Positions 1 to 7,641 of a stretch of 10,993 bases of DNA are shown here, in pieces. The translations under genes and the position numbers were made by a program. Below the pieces are notes generated by a model. The model made no database searches. It had not been told where the DNA came from and saw nothing but the letters and a program-made list of their open reading frames with translations. Numbering within the stretch: position 1 is the stretch's first letter; the number at the start of each line of letters is the position of its first letter. The stretch is from the NCBI GenBank assembly GCA_963169595.1, contig CAUJFM010000035.1, positions 1 through 10,993 on the forward strand, given 5' to 3'. The DNA is from Bacteroidota bacterium. GTDB taxonomy: Bacteria > Bacteroidota > Bacteroidia > Flavobacteriales_F > PHOS-HE28.

Positions 1-13
1 ATGCCGCAGGAAA

Positions 14-328
14 TCAAGCAGCGAGGGCGACATACTCCACTTCTTGGATGATGTGCTTTCCGATGAACGGGTTGAGCGATGCGGGCGTGACCAGTTCCAC
101 CTTGCGGCCGAGCAATGCTTCCAAGTGGCGTGAAAGTCCCACGAGGTTCTTCAAGGTCTTGCGACCGGGGTCGAACTCCACCAACAAGTCCACATCGCTC
201 TCCGGCCCCGCCTCGTTCCGGGCGAAAGAGCCGAACACGCCCAAGCGCGTCACACCAAAGGCTTGGATGCCTGATGCATTCGCGCTCAGCGCGTGGATCA
301 ATTCGGTTTTGGTGCTCACCGTACCCAT
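14..328 (-). CDS. MNT-type minimal nucleotidyltransferase, possible antitoxin
   Basis: This small protein (104 residues from the chosen start) belongs to the minimal nucleotidyltransferase group of the DNA polymerase beta superfamily. The active-site signature is clear: GSFARNEAGPESDVDLLVEF (33-52), with GS (33-34) and the metal-binding pair Asp45 and Asp47. A third acidic residue is likely Glu78 in KVELV. In MntA-HepT modules such enzymes AMPylate and silence a HEPN-domain RNase toxin. The partner usually sits next door; here it could only be beyond the left edge, since the stop is at 14-16. I prefer the ATG at 328, because the family normally has only about 30 residues before GS. The ATG at 364 would add 12 residues and overlap the HMA-like fragment. 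It lies 177 bases after hsdR, so it may be a separate unit. Confidence 0.88.
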   Translation of the reverse strand: MGTVSTKTELIHALSANASGIQAFGVTRLGVFGSFARNEAGPESDVDLLVEFDPGRKTLKNLVGLSRHLEALLGRKVELVTPASLNPFIGKHIIQEVEYVALAA

Positions 329-505
329 GATGCGAAGGTAAGCCTGGTGTTCACGCCAAACCATCTGCGCAGCCCCCGCAGGTGATGCCGGTGGTGCTGA
401 AACGGTAGGTCCCGGTGCTCATCGATCTTCGGTTTTGACGATGCACAGGTCCGAGGCACGCGGGCGAGGAGCGTTACGAGAAGATGGGGAAGGTTTGTAT
501 CGGAC
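329..505. other. Gap between hsdR and the nucleotidyltransferase gene
   Basis: This is the longest non-coding stretch in the window. Apart from the HMA-like fragment (351-422) I see no complete gene, no tight hairpin followed by a T-run, and no clear Bacteroidota-type promoter (TTG then TAnnTTTG) on the minus strand. It is a plausible boundary between the restriction operon and the downstream module. Confidence 0.5.
351..422 (-). pseudogene. Possible 5' remnant of a heavy-metal-associated (HMA) domain protein
   Basis: A 23-codon frame starts with ATG at 422 and stops at 351. It begins MSTGTYRFSTTG and continues ITCGGCADGLA. The first strand, the G-[MI]-T-C-x-x-C-A metal-binding loop and the distance of the loop from the start all match small copper-chaperone-like HMA proteins, which normally run to about 65-75 residues. 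The frame ends at the start of the first helix. The other two frames do not restore the domain: one of them becomes the nucleotidyltransferase. I read it as the broken head of a former gene left at a recombination junction. It is short, so chance similarity cannot be excluded. It has no recognisable promoter or ribosome-binding site. Confidence 0.35.
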
Positions 506-3500
506 TTAGATCGCGGCCCCTGCACCGTACTGCCCCACCACATGCCAGTAGATCCGGTCCGCCTTTTCCTTCACTTCCTCGTCCGTGTACGCGGCTGAAG
601 GCAGGCCCGTCCGATCATCATAGAGGAAATCGTAGATGGTCATGTGTACCGCGTCGCGCGTGGCCTCCTTCTCCCGCCATTGGTCCACCTTCAGCTTCTC
701 GGCTTTCAGTTTCTCCAGCAGTTCAAAAGCCACTTTCTTGATCCGGTCGATGTCTTTCTTCACCAGGCCATCCTTGCGCAACAGGTCATATAGCGCGAGC
801 GACTCTTCATCCAAGCCCTCACGGATGGCGCGGTCCTGTTCCTCGTCCAGACCTTCGGTGAACTTGAGCAGCTCCTCGAAGGTGCGCTCGATGGTGAGCC
901 GGTCCTTTTCGCTGTTGTACTGGTCGATGAGTTCCTGGTAATGCTGCTGGAAATCGGTGCGCAGCGGATTGGTGCGCAGGAGCCGTTCCAGCTTGCGCTC
1001 AACGAGCATCATGAGCTGTTGCACGGCGGTGTGCTTGTGCGCGCTCTTCTCGAACTCCGCGCGCAGTCGCTCGAAGTCGACCTTGCTGATGTCGTAAGGC
1101 TTGGGTTCGGCGGCCATGGCGGGGCGCACGGTGATCGCCGCGTCCACCACGCCTTGCAGGGTCTTCACGATGTCGTCCAGGTTCACCGCGTCGTGGTCGT
1201 GCTGCAGGCTCTTGTAGAGGATGTTGATCGCGTCGTAGTCGTGGCGGAAGTCGTTCACGCCATTGAGGTTGAGGCAGCTCTTGAAGCGCTTGAACACTTC
1301 GCGGGCCAGCACCTCGAAGCGCTTCCGTGACAGCTCGTTTTCGTTCACGGCGTCCTTGATGTCCGCGATGGCCTTGTTCCGCGCGAAGCCCTTGGCGGTC
1401 TTCATCGTTTCCAGGTCCACGTGCCGCTCGGAGAGGAAGCTCTTCACCGCATCCACGGCTTCTTTGAGCATGGCGATCAATTCCTCCTCCGCGGGCTTGG
1501 CGGGGTCATGGCCCTTTGGCGTGTCCTTTCCGATGGGATCCGTGCCCTGATGTCCGGCAAAAACAGCCAGCGCCGCGCGCAGGCTCCGTAGGATCCCGCA
1601 ATAGTCCACGATCAGGCCGTTCACCTTGCCTTCATGCACCCGGTTGGCGCGGGCGATGGCCTGCATGAGCGTGTGCGCCTGCAGCGGCTTGTCCAGATAA
1701 AGCGTGCTCAGGCTGGGCACATCGAAGCCGGTGAGCCACATGGCGCACACGATGGCGATGCGGAACGGATGCTCATCCTTCTTGAAGGCATCGTCCACGG
1801 CGATGCGCCGACCATCGGGCGTTTCGAAGCCGTCGTTCATCAGCTGGCGGTGCGGCAACACATCCAGCTCCCAACGCTGGAAGCGCTCGATCTCGCCCTG
1901 CTCCTGGCTGAAGATCGCGGCCATGCGCGTCTCGCGCATCCAGTTGATCTGCCGTTGCACGTATTGCTGCTCCTGTTCGTCGCCCAGTTTCCCGAGCGAG
2001 CGTTCCAGTTCGCTGATCCGCTCCGCCCAGTAGCGTTCGATGAGGGCGTACATGCGGCCGCAGGTGAGCTTGTCGATGCACACGAGCATGGCCTTGCCCG
2101 TTTCCCACGCCGTGCTGTAATGATGCACGAAGTCGCGCGCCACCTGCTCCAGCCGCTTCTCGGCGGTGATCACGTGGTAGTCGCGGCGCAGGTCGTTTTC
2201 CAGCCGGGCCCGTGTGGCCTGGTCCAGTTCATCCACCTCAAGCTCTTCCAGCGCCGCAGCGATGCGCTCGTTCAGTTCGGTGGTGGCGATGCCGAGCCGC
2301 TCGCCGCGTGCATCGTAGTAGAGCGGCACCGTTGCGCCGTCCTGCACGGCACGGTCGAAGTCGTAGGTGCTGATGTAGTCGCCAAAGACCTGGCTGGTGA
2401 TCTCATCGTCCTTGAAGAGCGGCGTGCCAGTGAAGCCGATGAAGCTGGCTTTCTTCGAGAGCGCGTTGCGCATGTTCAGGGCCAGTCGGCCGTACTGGCT
2501 GCGGTGGGCCTCGTCGCTCATCACGATCACGTCGTCGCGCTCCACCCACGGCGCGGCGGGGTCCACGTCCTTGTTGAATTTCTGGATGAGGGTGAAGATG
2601 AAGGCCTTGTGCTCCTTGAGCATGCCGCGCAGGTCCGTGCCGCTGGCCGCGCGGCAGCGTTCCTTGTCGTTGTTCGCCACGCCGCAGCCGGCGAAGGTGT
2701 CGTAGATCTGCTTGTCGAGGTCGTCGCGGTCGGTGACCACCAGGAAGGTGAAACCGCCGGTGATCTTGCGCCGCACTTTCCGTGCGAAGTACACCATGCT
2801 GTAGCTCTTGCCGGCGCCCTGCGTGTGCCAGAAGGTGCCGAGCCGGCCCTGCCGCTCCATGCGCGCCTTCACCGCATCCATGGCGCGGTTCACGCCGAGG
2901 AACTGGTGGTTGCGTGCGATGATCTTGGCCAGCTTGCCGCTGCTCTCATCGAAGAGGATGAAGTTCTCCAAAAGGTCCAGGAAGTTGCGCCGATCGCACA
3001 CGCCCTTCAGCAGCGTTTCCATGTCCACCACGCCGGGTTCGTCCTCGTGCAGGCGCTTCCACTCGTGGAAGTGCGCGTACTTGCTGCTGATGGAGCCGAT
3101 GCGCGCCTTCAGGCCGTTGGCCAATACGATGAAGGCGTTGTGGTGGAAGAGCTGCGGTACGGTGTCCTTATAGTCCTTCAGGTTCTTCTCAAAGGCGCTG
3201 CGCAGGTCCTTGTGGATGTTCTTCAGTTCCATGAACAGCAGCGGCAGGCCGTTCACGAAGCCGATGATGTCCGCGCGGCGGCGGTGGTAGTTGCCGCGGA
3301 TCCACAGCTCGCGCACGCAGAGGAAGCGGTTGTTCCCCGGCTCGTCGAGATCGATCACGCGCAGGCGGTCCTTCTTCAAACTCCCGTTCGCGTCGCGGTA
3401 CTCCACCGGCACGCCATCGCGCAGCAACTCGTACAACTCGCGGTTGGTCTGCAGCAGGGTTTGACTTTCCGAATACGCGGTGAGCTTCTTTACCGCTTCG

Positions 3501-3712
3501 GTGTATGCCTCCTCCGGCAGTTCCGGGTTCAGCTTGCGCAGTGCGGCTGACAGGTCGCGGGTGAGCACGATCTCGCGGTCGCTCGTGCGGCCCAGCAGGC
3601 CGGTGGGTCCGAAGGTCTCCTGGTCGAAGGCGTATACGCTGTCCCATCCGAGTTCCTGGTTCAGGTACTCGGCCGTGGTCTGCTGCACGAGGCTGTCTTC
3701 GGTGTAGCGCAT
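506..3712 (-). CDS. hsdR: Type I restriction enzyme endonuclease/translocase subunit HsdR
   Basis: HsdR joins HsdM and HsdS, translocates unmethylated DNA with ATP and cuts it away from the target. The 1068-residue product is close to the EcoR124 HsdR length. In order it shows the PD-(D/E)xK nuclease with RRADIIGFVNG (145-155; Asp148) and MELKN (161-165; Glu162, Lys164). The Walker A motif is FWHTQGAGKS (294-303; Lys302), followed by DEAH (400-403) and motif III FTGTP (427-431). The second RecA-like lobe has TGFDVPSLSTLYLDKPL (661-677) and QAIARANR (684-691), followed by a helical C-terminal part. All catalytic residues I can check are present. The gene starts 9 bases after the stop of the preceding gene, without a Shine-Dalgarno sequence. 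Its separation from hsdMS by three unrelated genes is the odd point. No hairpin terminator is evident after the TAA at 506. Confidence 0.97.
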   Translation of the reverse strand: MRYTEDSLVQQTTAEYLNQELGWDSVYAFDQETFGPTGLLGRTSDREIVLTRDLSAALRKLNPELPEEAYTEAVKKLTAYSESQTLLQTNRELYELLRDGVPVEYRDANGSLKKDRLRVIDLDEPGNNRFLCVRELWIRGNYHRRRADIIGFVNGLPLLFMELKNIHKDLRSAFEKNLKDYKDTVPQLFHHNAFIVLANGLKARIGSISSKYAHFHEWKRLHEDEPGVVDMETLLKGVCDRRNFLDLLENFILFDESSGKLAKIIARNHQFLGVNRAMDAVKARMERQGRLGTFWHTQGAGKSYSMVYFARKVRRKITGGFTFLVVTDRDDLDKQIYDTFAGCGVANNDKERCRAASGTDLRGMLKEHKAFIFTLIQKFNKDVDPAAPWVERDDVIVMSDEAHRSQYGRLALNMRNALSKKASFIGFTGTPLFKDDEITSQVFGDYISTYDFDRAVQDGATVPLYYDARGERLGIATTELNERIAAALEELEVDELDQATRARLENDLRRDYHVITAEKRLEQVARDFVHHYSTAWETGKAMLVCIDKLTCGRMYALIERYWAERISELERSLGKLGDEQEQQYVQRQINWMRETRMAAIFSQEQGEIERFQRWELDVLPHRQLMNDGFETPDGRRIAVDDAFKKDEHPFRIAIVCAMWLTGFDVPSLSTLYLDKPLQAHTLMQAIARANRVHEGKVNGLIVDYCGILRSLRAALAVFAGHQGTDPIGKDTPKGHDPAKPAEEELIAMLKEAVDAVKSFLSERHVDLETMKTAKGFARNKAIADIKDAVNENELSRKRFEVLAREVFKRFKSCLNLNGVNDFRHDYDAINILYKSLQHDHDAVNLDDIVKTLQGVVDAAITVRPAMAAEPKPYDISKVDFERLRAEFEKSAHKHTAVQQLMMLVERKLERLLRTNPLRTDFQQHYQELIDQYNSEKDRLTIERTFEELLKFTEGLDEEQDRAIREGLDEESLALYDLLRKDGLVKKDIDRIKKVAFELLEKLKAEKLKVDQWREKEATRDAVHMTIYDFLYDDRTGLPSAAYTDEEVKEKADRIYWHVVGQYGAGAAI

Positions 3713-3721
3713 CGATCGCGG

Positions 3722-4555
3722 TCAGAAGCTCATTTTCAGTTGGTCGCGCCGCCTGGGGTAGAATACGCCGATGATGACGAAGGGGTTTGGCGCGTTTTTG
3801 GCGTGGAAGGCCAGGGTGGTGCCGAGAAAGAGCGTCACATCGCACCGGGTGAGGAATTCCTCTTCGTACTTCTTCCGCACCAGGCGCAAGGCTTCCTGCT
3901 CATCGCCCCCGCTCCGGACCATGCAGTTCCAATAGAGCGCGCCGATCTCCCAATCCTCGATCATCAGCTTGCGCACCTTCCCGGTCTCATCCTCGAAACG
4001 GTAGCTGAACTTCCACGGGATCTTGCGGATCAGCTCCCTGGGCTCCACCTGATCGGCGGGGGCGAAGAGGTCCATCTGTTTGCGCAGTTCGTGGTACATG
4101 GGGTCCCAGTTCTCCTCGCTGGCCTCGATCACAAGGTCGATGATGCGTTTGGGCTTGTACGCGGCCAGCGACACCGAACTTGGTGCCTTGCTGTCGGCCA
4201 GCAATTGCTCCATGCTATCGTACACCCGCTTCAGGCAGGCTTCCTTCCGCAGTTCCCAGTCATTGGCGGTGTCCAAGTGGTCCAGCACCTTCAGGTCGCC
4301 CAGGTCCTTGTGTGTGGGCGAGTAGCTTTCGGGCCTGAAGTCCTTGGTGCGCCGCTCCAGGTCCAACTCCACCCAGGTGTACTTCAGGCTGGCGTTCAGC
4401 TTGTGTGTCTTCAGGTCCACCAGCAGGGAAAGCGGCACCGGGTAGATCCTGATCCAGCGTCCATCCTCCAGGATCCCCGCCGTGCAGACCAACTCATCGT
4501 ATGTTTTGGATGGCAGCGGATACGTGGTGACGGTGAGCAGGACCTTGGTGCGCAT
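3722..4555 (-). CDS. Uncharacterised 277-residue protein paired with DUF488
   Basis: I do not recognise a named family for this protein. It has segments that look conserved: TYPLPSKTYDELVCTAGI (11-28), GRWIRIYPVP (32-41), KIPWKFSYRF (178-187), LMIEDWEIGALYWNC (197-211), and LFLGTTLAF with NPFVIIGVFYP near the C-terminus (242-250, 257-267). The first part has alternating hydrophobic and aromatic residues that would suit a small beta-barrel; the middle (100-165) is helical and charged. There is no signal peptide, transmembrane segment or recognisable nuclease or NTPase motif, so it is probably cytosolic. The start at 4555 lies 3 bases after the DUF488 stop, and its own stop is 9 bases before the hsdR start. 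This spacing makes it a link between the two genes in one transcript. A nucleic-acid-binding or accessory function for DUF488 is possible but unproven. Confidence 0.85.
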   Translation of the reverse strand: MRTKVLLTVTTYPLPSKTYDELVCTAGILEDGRWIRIYPVPLSLLVDLKTHKLNASLKYTWVELDLERRTKDFRPESYSPTHKDLGDLKVLDHLDTANDWELRKEACLKRVYDSMEQLLADSKAPSSVSLAAYKPKRIIDLVIEASEENWDPMYHELRKQMDLFAPADQVEPRELIRKIPWKFSYRFEDETGKVRKLMIEDWEIGALYWNCMVRSGGDEQEALRLVRKKYEEEFLTRCDVTLFLGTTLAFHAKNAPNPFVIIGVFYPRRRDQLKMSF

Positions 4556-4558
4556 GGG

Positions 4559-5443
4559 TCACAGGTGTACCAATTCGCCGTTGAAGCCCGGTAGGCGCAA
4601 CACCGCTTGCGCCAAGGTGCCCCGGTGGCAGCATTGCTGTTCGTGTTCGAAACACATGATGGCCACGCGACCTTCCGCGGCCACCAGCGCGGCCAGGTGC
4701 TCCTGTGCGTCGGAAGTGTCCGCCAGCGTTCGGGCCGCATACCGGCGGAAGAGCGCGTCGCGGTCGGCCTGGCTGTGCAGTTCCTGCCGTTCATCGCCGG
4801 GTATGCCCAATTCCGGCAGGTGCTCGTAGCGTATCCCCACACCTTCACAGGCGCCCTGCAACTGCTTTTTGGAAAAACCATACTTCATGCTGAAGGCGTT
4901 GCGCCGCACATCGCACAACACGGCCACGCGGGCCTGCAGCAATTTGTTCAGGAAGCTGTCCAGGTCCAACCCTTCGTAGCCGATGGTGTAAAGCCCCGGC
5001 GGACCGGGCGCGGGCAGGGCTTGGGCAACCGCCTTCTTCTCCGTGGTGTTCAGCAGGCGGGCGGCCATGTCGCTGCGGGTGGCGGTGTAGGGGAAACGCA
5101 GGTAGGTTTCGCGCACCAGTGCATCGCGGCTCATGCCGACGTAGGCCTCCAGCACGGCGTGCAGGGCAGCACGGTCCGCAGGCTTCAAGGCGTTCCGGTG
5201 GTCTTCCTGGTCCAGCAGCTCCCATTCCTTCTCGTGGTTGGCCAGCAGGCCACGGGTACAGAGGGCTACCAGGTCGGCGTTGGCCTGGAAGCTGAAGGCC
5301 CCATAGCGGTACGGCACGAAATCATAGGCCGCTGCTCCGCGCTGCTTCATGAACAGCAGCAACAGCTTGTGCAGCCGCATCTTCTCCACGCGGCCACCCA
5401 GGGCGTGCAGCAGGGCCAGAAGCAAGCGGCGGCGGTAGTACAT
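4559..5443 (-). CDS. DUF488 family protein with an extra N-terminal domain
   Basis: The C-terminal half (about 150-290 of 294) is DUF488: TIGYEG (153-158), CDVRRNAFSMKYGFSKKQL (177-195), YEHLPELGIP (206-215) and the Cys/His block MCFEHEQQCCHR (263-274). The invariant-looking DVR, HLPELG and CxxE...CHR residues suggest an active or ligand-binding site, but I know of no proven reaction for this family. Residues 1-145 are an added helical domain with KLLLLFMKQRG (26-36) and YDFVPYRYGAFSFQ (40-53). Its pattern is loosely reminiscent of the winged-helix Panacea (DUF4065) domain; this is a guess from style only. Stand-alone DUF488 proteins are usually much shorter. The gene follows the DUF262 gene after 68 bases and its stop is 3 bases before the next start, so the downstream protein is its obvious partner. 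No Shine-Dalgarno sequence is seen. Confidence 0.9.
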   Translation of the reverse strand: MYYRRRLLLALLHALGGRVEKMRLHKLLLLFMKQRGAAAYDFVPYRYGAFSFQANADLVALCTRGLLANHEKEWELLDQEDHRNALKPADRAALHAVLEAYVGMSRDALVRETYLRFPYTATRSDMAARLLNTTEKKAVAQALPAPGPPGLYTIGYEGLDLDSFLNKLLQARVAVLCDVRRNAFSMKYGFSKKQLQGACEGVGIRYEHLPELGIPGDERQELHSQADRDALFRRYAARTLADTSDAQEHLAALVAAEGRVAIMCFEHEQQCCHRGTLAQAVLRLPGFNGELVHL

Positions 5444-5511
5444 GGGGCTAAGTTACCGGTGAGGTGTTGTGCCCAAGCTCTTGAACACTGGGTTTGACGA
5501 CATGGTCCGGT

Positions 5512-7614
5512 TCAAGCACGAGAATTGATCCCCGCATAACTCTGCCGCGCGATATGCACCGCCGCCGCCACCTGGTCGATGTCGTCGATCCTGAGCAGTA
5601 CTCCGCCGGACTCCTGTGCGTTCACCACGAAGGCGCGTTCCTCCATGTTCTGGGCATTGCCGCTCGGATCATCGCAGGCCGCGTAGTCCAGGTTGAAGAG
5701 CAGGACGAGGTGGCGTGCGCCCGGCAGCACTTCTACCACGTACTCCAGGCCTCGGTAGGTCACACTCTTGCTGTGGAAGACTTCCACGATGTCCGGTCCA
5801 AGGCCCAACATGGCGGTGCGCACCTCTTGGAACAGCCCGGCGGTCTCTTCGCTGATGTCGAGCGTATCCAGTGTATAGCGCGATGAACGCTCCTGCAACT
5901 CCGCGAGCCGTGCGCGCTGCACATCCTCCGTGGCGACCACAAGCGGTGGCCATTCCTTCAGCGCCTTCTTCGCCCATTCCTTGCCACGTGCCTCCATCTC
6001 GGTGGCCGTCCACACAGGTTGCGCCTTGATGTACTGGTTCAGGCGCAGCGGGCTCACGTTGAAGCCATGGTCGATGGTCTTCTTGTCCTTGAACGGTCTG
6101 TCGCTGTACGTGCTGTTGTAGCCGGTGAGCGTGAGGTTGCCCAGACGGTGCAGCCAGGTCTTCTGCACGGTCTTCCAATCCGCACCGAGCATCTCCTGCC
6201 ACTCCTTGTGCAAGGCTTCGTTCTGCGGCATCACGTGTTCGATGGTGTAGTCCTTGGTGCTCACCCGCTCGCGTGTATCGTGGTTCTCCAGGCGGTCCAG
6301 CAGTATGGCGCAATTGTCCGTGTGGTACAGATCACGGGTCTCCAAGGCCAGGCGGAACTCATCATCGTCCGGGAAGCGTTGCGCTTCGCCGCGCATCTTC
6401 AGCGATACCTTCAAGCTGCCCAATGGATCCTCGGCGCGCAGCTTATGCACCAACGTGCTCATGATGTTGCCCAAACCACGCGTCTGCATGTCGCAGATGG
6501 AACGGCGGAACACGTAACTCTCCAGCAGCCCCACCGCTGTTAGGAAGGAATTGGCATCCATTCGCCCTTCCTCGTAGAATGCGTACAACTGCATGACCAC
6601 GGGCGCGGCCACCACCACCAGGTCCGTCAACCGGGCAAAGGCTGCCTTCAGTCTTACGTCCGGCTCCTGGCCCAAGGCGCAGCGCACATAGTAGCGCGCG
6701 TAGCTGCCCATGTCGGCCAGTTCATCATCCAGCCCGCGCGTTGCGCGTACACCCTCGAAGTAGATCTTGAACTGCGGATAGACCTCCACCGCCTTCACCG
6801 GCTTGTTCTGCCGGGTGCGGATCACCAGGTAGTGGTTCAGGAAGGTATCGAAGCGCTCTCGGTACTGACTGCCGAAGCACTGCTCAATGGGCTGCCAGCG
6901 CTCGGTGTATAAGCGGGTCTGTTCGGCCTCTTCCTGCCGCATGAGCACATAGTTGCGCACCAGGTCGCCGGGTGTAAGGTCCATGCCCGTGCTGTTCATG
7001 CTCTCGAAGATCATCTGCGGGTCGTCCTGGCCCCGGTGCAGGATCACATGCACCAGCTTCAGCTTCAAGAGCCCATCGTAGATCACCTTGGGGTCCTCGC
7101 TGTCCAGTCGGCGTTTGAAGTCCTCGTAGTTCTCCAGGATGCGCTTGCTCACCTCGGCGGGTTTTCCGTCGGCAGCATCACGCCGGTCGATCAGCCACTT
7201 CAGGGTGGCATCGTCCCTTCGGCGCAACTGCAGCTTGTGGCGCAGGTCGCCGGTGGCGTATTGGTTCAACAGGTACTGGTTCTCCAGTTGCTCGGCACTG
7301 GGCCAGCCCTCCTTGCGCTCGGTGCGCATGCGGTCCCGCAGGGCCACCAGCATCAGGGTGATGGTGGTGAGCCGTTGCTGCCCGTCGATCAGCAGCCAGC
7401 GCGGCACATCGGCTGAACTGTTTTCCGCCGCGATGTAAACCACCGAGCCGATGAAGTGGACGTTGAGCGCCGCGTTCCCGCCCACACGCTTCACATCGCG
7501 CCAGAGCTGATCGCAGCGGATCTCGTCCCAACTGTAATCGCGTTGGAACACGGGAATGATGAACTGTCGGGTGACTTCCAACAAGGGCCGTAGCAGGATG
7601 TCTTTCGCTTCCAT
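5512..7614 (-). CDS. DUF262-DUF1524-DUF5655 protein, GmrSD-family putative nuclease
   Basis: The 700-residue product joins three recognisable domains. The N-terminal DUF262 part has PVFQRDYSW (21-29), FIGSVV (54-59), the hallmark DGQQR (77-81) and FESMNSTGMDLTPGDLVRN (203-221). The middle DUF1524 part is an HNH-type nuclease with IEHVMPQ (458-464; likely metal-site His460) and LHRLGNLTLTGYN (488-500). From about 590 to the end the sequence matches my knowledge of DUF5655, a domain often attached to such proteins. In this family GmrSD cleaves glucosylated hydroxymethylcytosine DNA, BrxU restricts phages with modified DNA, and SspE acts with phosphorothioate marking. A role here as a modification-dependent or NTP-dependent defence nuclease is inferred. 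It starts 27 bases after hsdS, so co-transcription with hsdMS is likely. The motifs look intact; the modification it senses is unknown. Confidence 0.93.
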   Translation of the reverse strand: MEAKDILLRPLLEVTRQFIIPVFQRDYSWDEIRCDQLWRDVKRVGGNAALNVHFIGSVVYIAAENSSADVPRWLLIDGQQRLTTITLMLVALRDRMRTERKEGWPSAEQLENQYLLNQYATGDLRHKLQLRRRDDATLKWLIDRRDAADGKPAEVSKRILENYEDFKRRLDSEDPKVIYDGLLKLKLVHVILHRGQDDPQMIFESMNSTGMDLTPGDLVRNYVLMRQEEAEQTRLYTERWQPIEQCFGSQYRERFDTFLNHYLVIRTRQNKPVKAVEVYPQFKIYFEGVRATRGLDDELADMGSYARYYVRCALGQEPDVRLKAAFARLTDLVVVAAPVVMQLYAFYEEGRMDANSFLTAVGLLESYVFRRSICDMQTRGLGNIMSTLVHKLRAEDPLGSLKVSLKMRGEAQRFPDDDEFRLALETRDLYHTDNCAILLDRLENHDTRERVSTKDYTIEHVMPQNEALHKEWQEMLGADWKTVQKTWLHRLGNLTLTGYNSTYSDRPFKDKKTIDHGFNVSPLRLNQYIKAQPVWTATEMEARGKEWAKKALKEWPPLVVATEDVQRARLAELQERSSRYTLDTLDISEETAGLFQEVRTAMLGLGPDIVEVFHSKSVTYRGLEYVVEVLPGARHLVLLFNLDYAACDDPSGNAQNMEERAFVVNAQESGGVLLRIDDIDQVAAAVHIARQSYAGINSRA

Positions 7615-7641
7615 GGTATCGTTCGCTTCGACTTACTACAC

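Noticed and set aside
14..364. Longer form of the nucleotidyltransferase starting at 364
   Set aside because: The 12 extra residues are not typical of the family and overlap the HMA-like fragment. The ATG at 328 gives the usual length.
449..505. Inverted repeat GTCCGA/TCGGAC downstream of hsdR as a terminator
   Set aside because: The arms are only 6 bases, the loop is 45 bases, and there is no T-run on the transcribed side.
1634..3550. Long plus-strand open frame opposite hsdR
   Set aside because: It lies wholly antisense to a complete hsdR with all motifs intact. Its low-complexity, Ala/Val/Leu/His-rich translation is typical of the complement of GC-rich coding DNA.
3189..3845. Second minus-strand frame overlapping the start of hsdR, possibly a frameshift
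   Set aside because: The main hsdR frame is complete from its start through the nuclease motif. The overlapping frame is Arg/Pro-rich and contains no HsdR motif.
5448..5476. Bacteroidota-like promoter on the minus strand (TTG, 18 bases, TAACTTAG) before the DUF488 gene
   Set aside because: The -7 box has one mismatch to TAnnTTTG and ends only 4 bases before the ATG, leaving no room for a leader. It would work only for a leaderless transcript.
3740..5497. Two plus-strand open frames (3740-4594 and 4607-5497) opposite the unknown and DUF488 genes
   Set aside because: Both mirror well-supported minus-strand genes and show no recognisable motif.
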